A DNA stretch of 6,283 nucleotides from Bacillota bacterium (lineage in GTDB: Bacteria > Bacillota > Clostridia > Lachnospirales > Lachnospiraceae): assembly GCA_023437715.1 (NCBI GenBank), contig JAEZFK010000008.1:1-6283 (forward strand). Direction: 5' to 3'. The position numbers and the translations under genes were made by a program. The notes beneath the pieces are model-generated. The model did not search any database. It had not been told where the DNA came from and worked only from the letters and a program-made list of their open reading frames with translations. Positions 5,583 through 6,283 of this stretch are shown one piece after another. How positions within the stretch are numbered: position 1 is the first letter of the stretch; each line of letters starts with the position of its first letter.

Positions 5583-6283
5583 CTAGGTGGTAACTTCGAG
5601 GATAACCAGGCTTGCAATAGTAGGGGTAGCACCGTAGCTTACGGCGAAACCGGTAGTATTGACAAGAGAGAGCGTAACAGGTGCTACGTTCACAGTTACG
5701 AGAGCGATTCCGTTTAACTGGCCTGTAACGATTGGTGAACTTGCAGGTACATTGTTTCCGGTACTTGACTGCAGCGTAAATTCTACATAAGTGGATGGGC
5801 CTGCACCGTCTGTAGATACCCACCAGGATACATAGTAATTTCCGGGTGCACTGAGTGTAATTATTCCAGTTGCCGTATCGTAAGAAATATTAGTGCTTTG
5901 ATCATTTGAAATATTAAAGAGGACAGGGGAACCATTGGCTACTGAAGTACCAAGGTTGAGTCCCAGCTGAATGCCTCTTAACAGTCCGCCAGGTCCGGCA
6001 GGTCCGGTAGGCCCAGTCGGTCCAATTGGTCCCTGAGGTCCGGTTGGTCCCTCGGCACCGGTAGCGCCAGTTGCACCAGTCGGTCCAGTCGGTCCAATTG
6101 GTCCCTGAGCGCCAGTCGCACCAGTTGCGCCAGTTGCGCCAGTTGCGCCAGTCGGTCCAGTTGGTCCGGTTGGTCCCTGAGCGCCGGTAGCGCCGGTAGC
6201 ACCAGTTGCGCCAGTCGGTCCAGTTGGTCCGGTTGGTCCCTGAGCGCCGGTAGCACCAGTAGCACCCTGAGGTCCAGTTGGTC
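5583..6283 (-). CDS. Collagen-like repeat protein with a BclA-type C-terminal domain (5' end outside the window)
   Basis: The stop codon is at 5585-5583, and the frame stays open to the right edge, giving 232 visible residues. The first 99 are uninterrupted Gly-X-Y triplets (about 33), mostly GPT and GAT with GAQ, GPQ, GPI, and one GAE as the only charged residue. A 133-residue C-terminal domain follows, opening LLRGIQLGLNLGTSVANGSP and containing ITLSAPGNYYVSWWVSTDG. It is beta-rich, without cysteine, and resembles the globular trimerising domain of BclA-like exosporium glycoproteins. Such proteins form collagen-type triple-helix filaments on spores of Bacillus and Clostridium. Threonines at the Y position are known O-glycosylation sites in BclA, and the many Thr here suggest the same. 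The N-terminal targeting region is unseen, so spore versus cell-surface location is inference. The gene converges on cardiolipin synthase across the shared terminator. Confidence 0.9.
   Translation of the reverse strand, partial: PTGPQGATGATGAQGPTGPTGPTGATGATGATGAQGPTGPTGPTGATGATGATGATGAQGPIGPTGPTGATGATGAEGPTGPQGPIGPTGPTGPAGPGGLLRGIQLGLNLGTSVANGSPVLFNISNDQSTNISYDTATGIITLSAPGNYYVSWWVSTDGAGPSTYVEFTLQSSTGNNVPASSPIVTGQLNGIALVTVNVAPVTLSLVNTTGFAVSYGATPTIASLVILEVTT
5985..6281 (-). repeat. Collagen Gly-X-Y coding repeat (9-bp unit)
   Basis: About 33 triplet codon units (nine bases each) encode Gly-Pro-Thr or Gly-Ala-Thr variants without a break. The array probably continues past the right edge. Glycine codons mix GGA, GGT and GGC, and threonine mostly ACT and ACC. 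GAT-type and GPT-type triplets come in alternating blocks, for example three GPT, four GAT, one GAQ. Confidence 0.95.
6139..6254. repeat. 63-bp higher-order direct repeat inside the collagen region
   Basis: Positions 6139-6191 and 6202-6254 are identical over 53 bases with a 63-base offset, which is seven collagen triplets or 21 residues. The bases flanking the match differ at both sides. Exact identity at the DNA level, including synonymous positions, points to recent duplication by slippage or recombination and not to protein-level constraint alone. Confidence 0.93.

Noticed and set aside
5494..5823. 109-residue frame on the minus strand over the collagen-like C-terminal domain
   Set aside because: It is an alternative frame of the same DNA with an unlikely Cys/Arg/Tyr-rich composition, and it runs through the terminator hairpin.
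5978..6265. 95-residue Leu/Arg/Asp-rich repetitive frame on the minus strand
   Set aside because: It is the collagen repeat read in the wrong frame. The real frame gives perfect Gly-X-Y triplets joined to a globular domain and a stop.
5985..6281. A CRISPR-like array in the repeated DNA at the right edge
   Set aside because: The repeats are contiguous 9-base codon triplets in an open frame, without unique spacers between constant repeats, so they are protein-coding.

Overview
The window looks like chromosomal DNA of a low-to-moderate GC, spore-forming Firmicute, most plausibly a Clostridia/Lachnospiraceae-type bacterium. The reasons are strong AAGGAG-type ribosome binding sites, consensus vegetative promoters (TTGnnA-17-TATAAT), an LtaS-like membrane phosphoglycerol transferase, a DUF362 iron-sulfur protein, a two-HKD cardiolipin synthase and a BclA-like collagen-repeat protein of the kind found on clostridial spores. 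The taxonomic placement is inferred from gene content and signals, not from a marker gene.

Layout. (1) Positions 1-334, minus strand: the N-terminal 111 residues of an IS1182-type transposase, running off the left edge, with its own promoter and an AT-rich, palindrome-rich element end to about 500. (2) Positions 608-2524, plus strand: an LtaS-like lipoteichoic acid synthase family protein with five membrane segments, a complete catalytic residue set and an extra C-terminal beta-rich domain. (3) A strong bidirectional terminator at 2588-2628 separates it from (4) 2664-3770, minus strand: a DUF362 protein with two 4Fe-4S clusters. (5) A 164-bp intergenic region carries two near-consensus divergent promoters. 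(6) Positions 3935-5485, plus strand: cardiolipin synthase. (7) A 14-bp perfect hairpin terminator lies at 5511-5548. (8) Positions 5583-6283, minus strand: the C-terminal 232 residues of a collagen-like (Gly-X-Thr rich) protein, whose 5' end is beyond the right edge.

How they fit together. The genes are all monocistronic as far as can be seen, each with its own promoter and/or terminator, so this is not an operon. Two of them act in the membrane on phosphatidylglycerol: LtaS-type enzymes strip glycerol phosphate from it, and cardiolipin synthase condenses two molecules of it. The collagen-like protein is a probable surface or spore-coat protein. The cell envelope is therefore the common theme, but a functional link is inference.

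I found no convincing undescribed multi-gene system. The points most worth a second look are the possible insertion of the IS element into a terminator hairpin (half of a terminator seems to remain at 497-517), the C-terminal domain added to the LtaS-like enzyme, and the 63-bp periodic repeat in the collagen gene.
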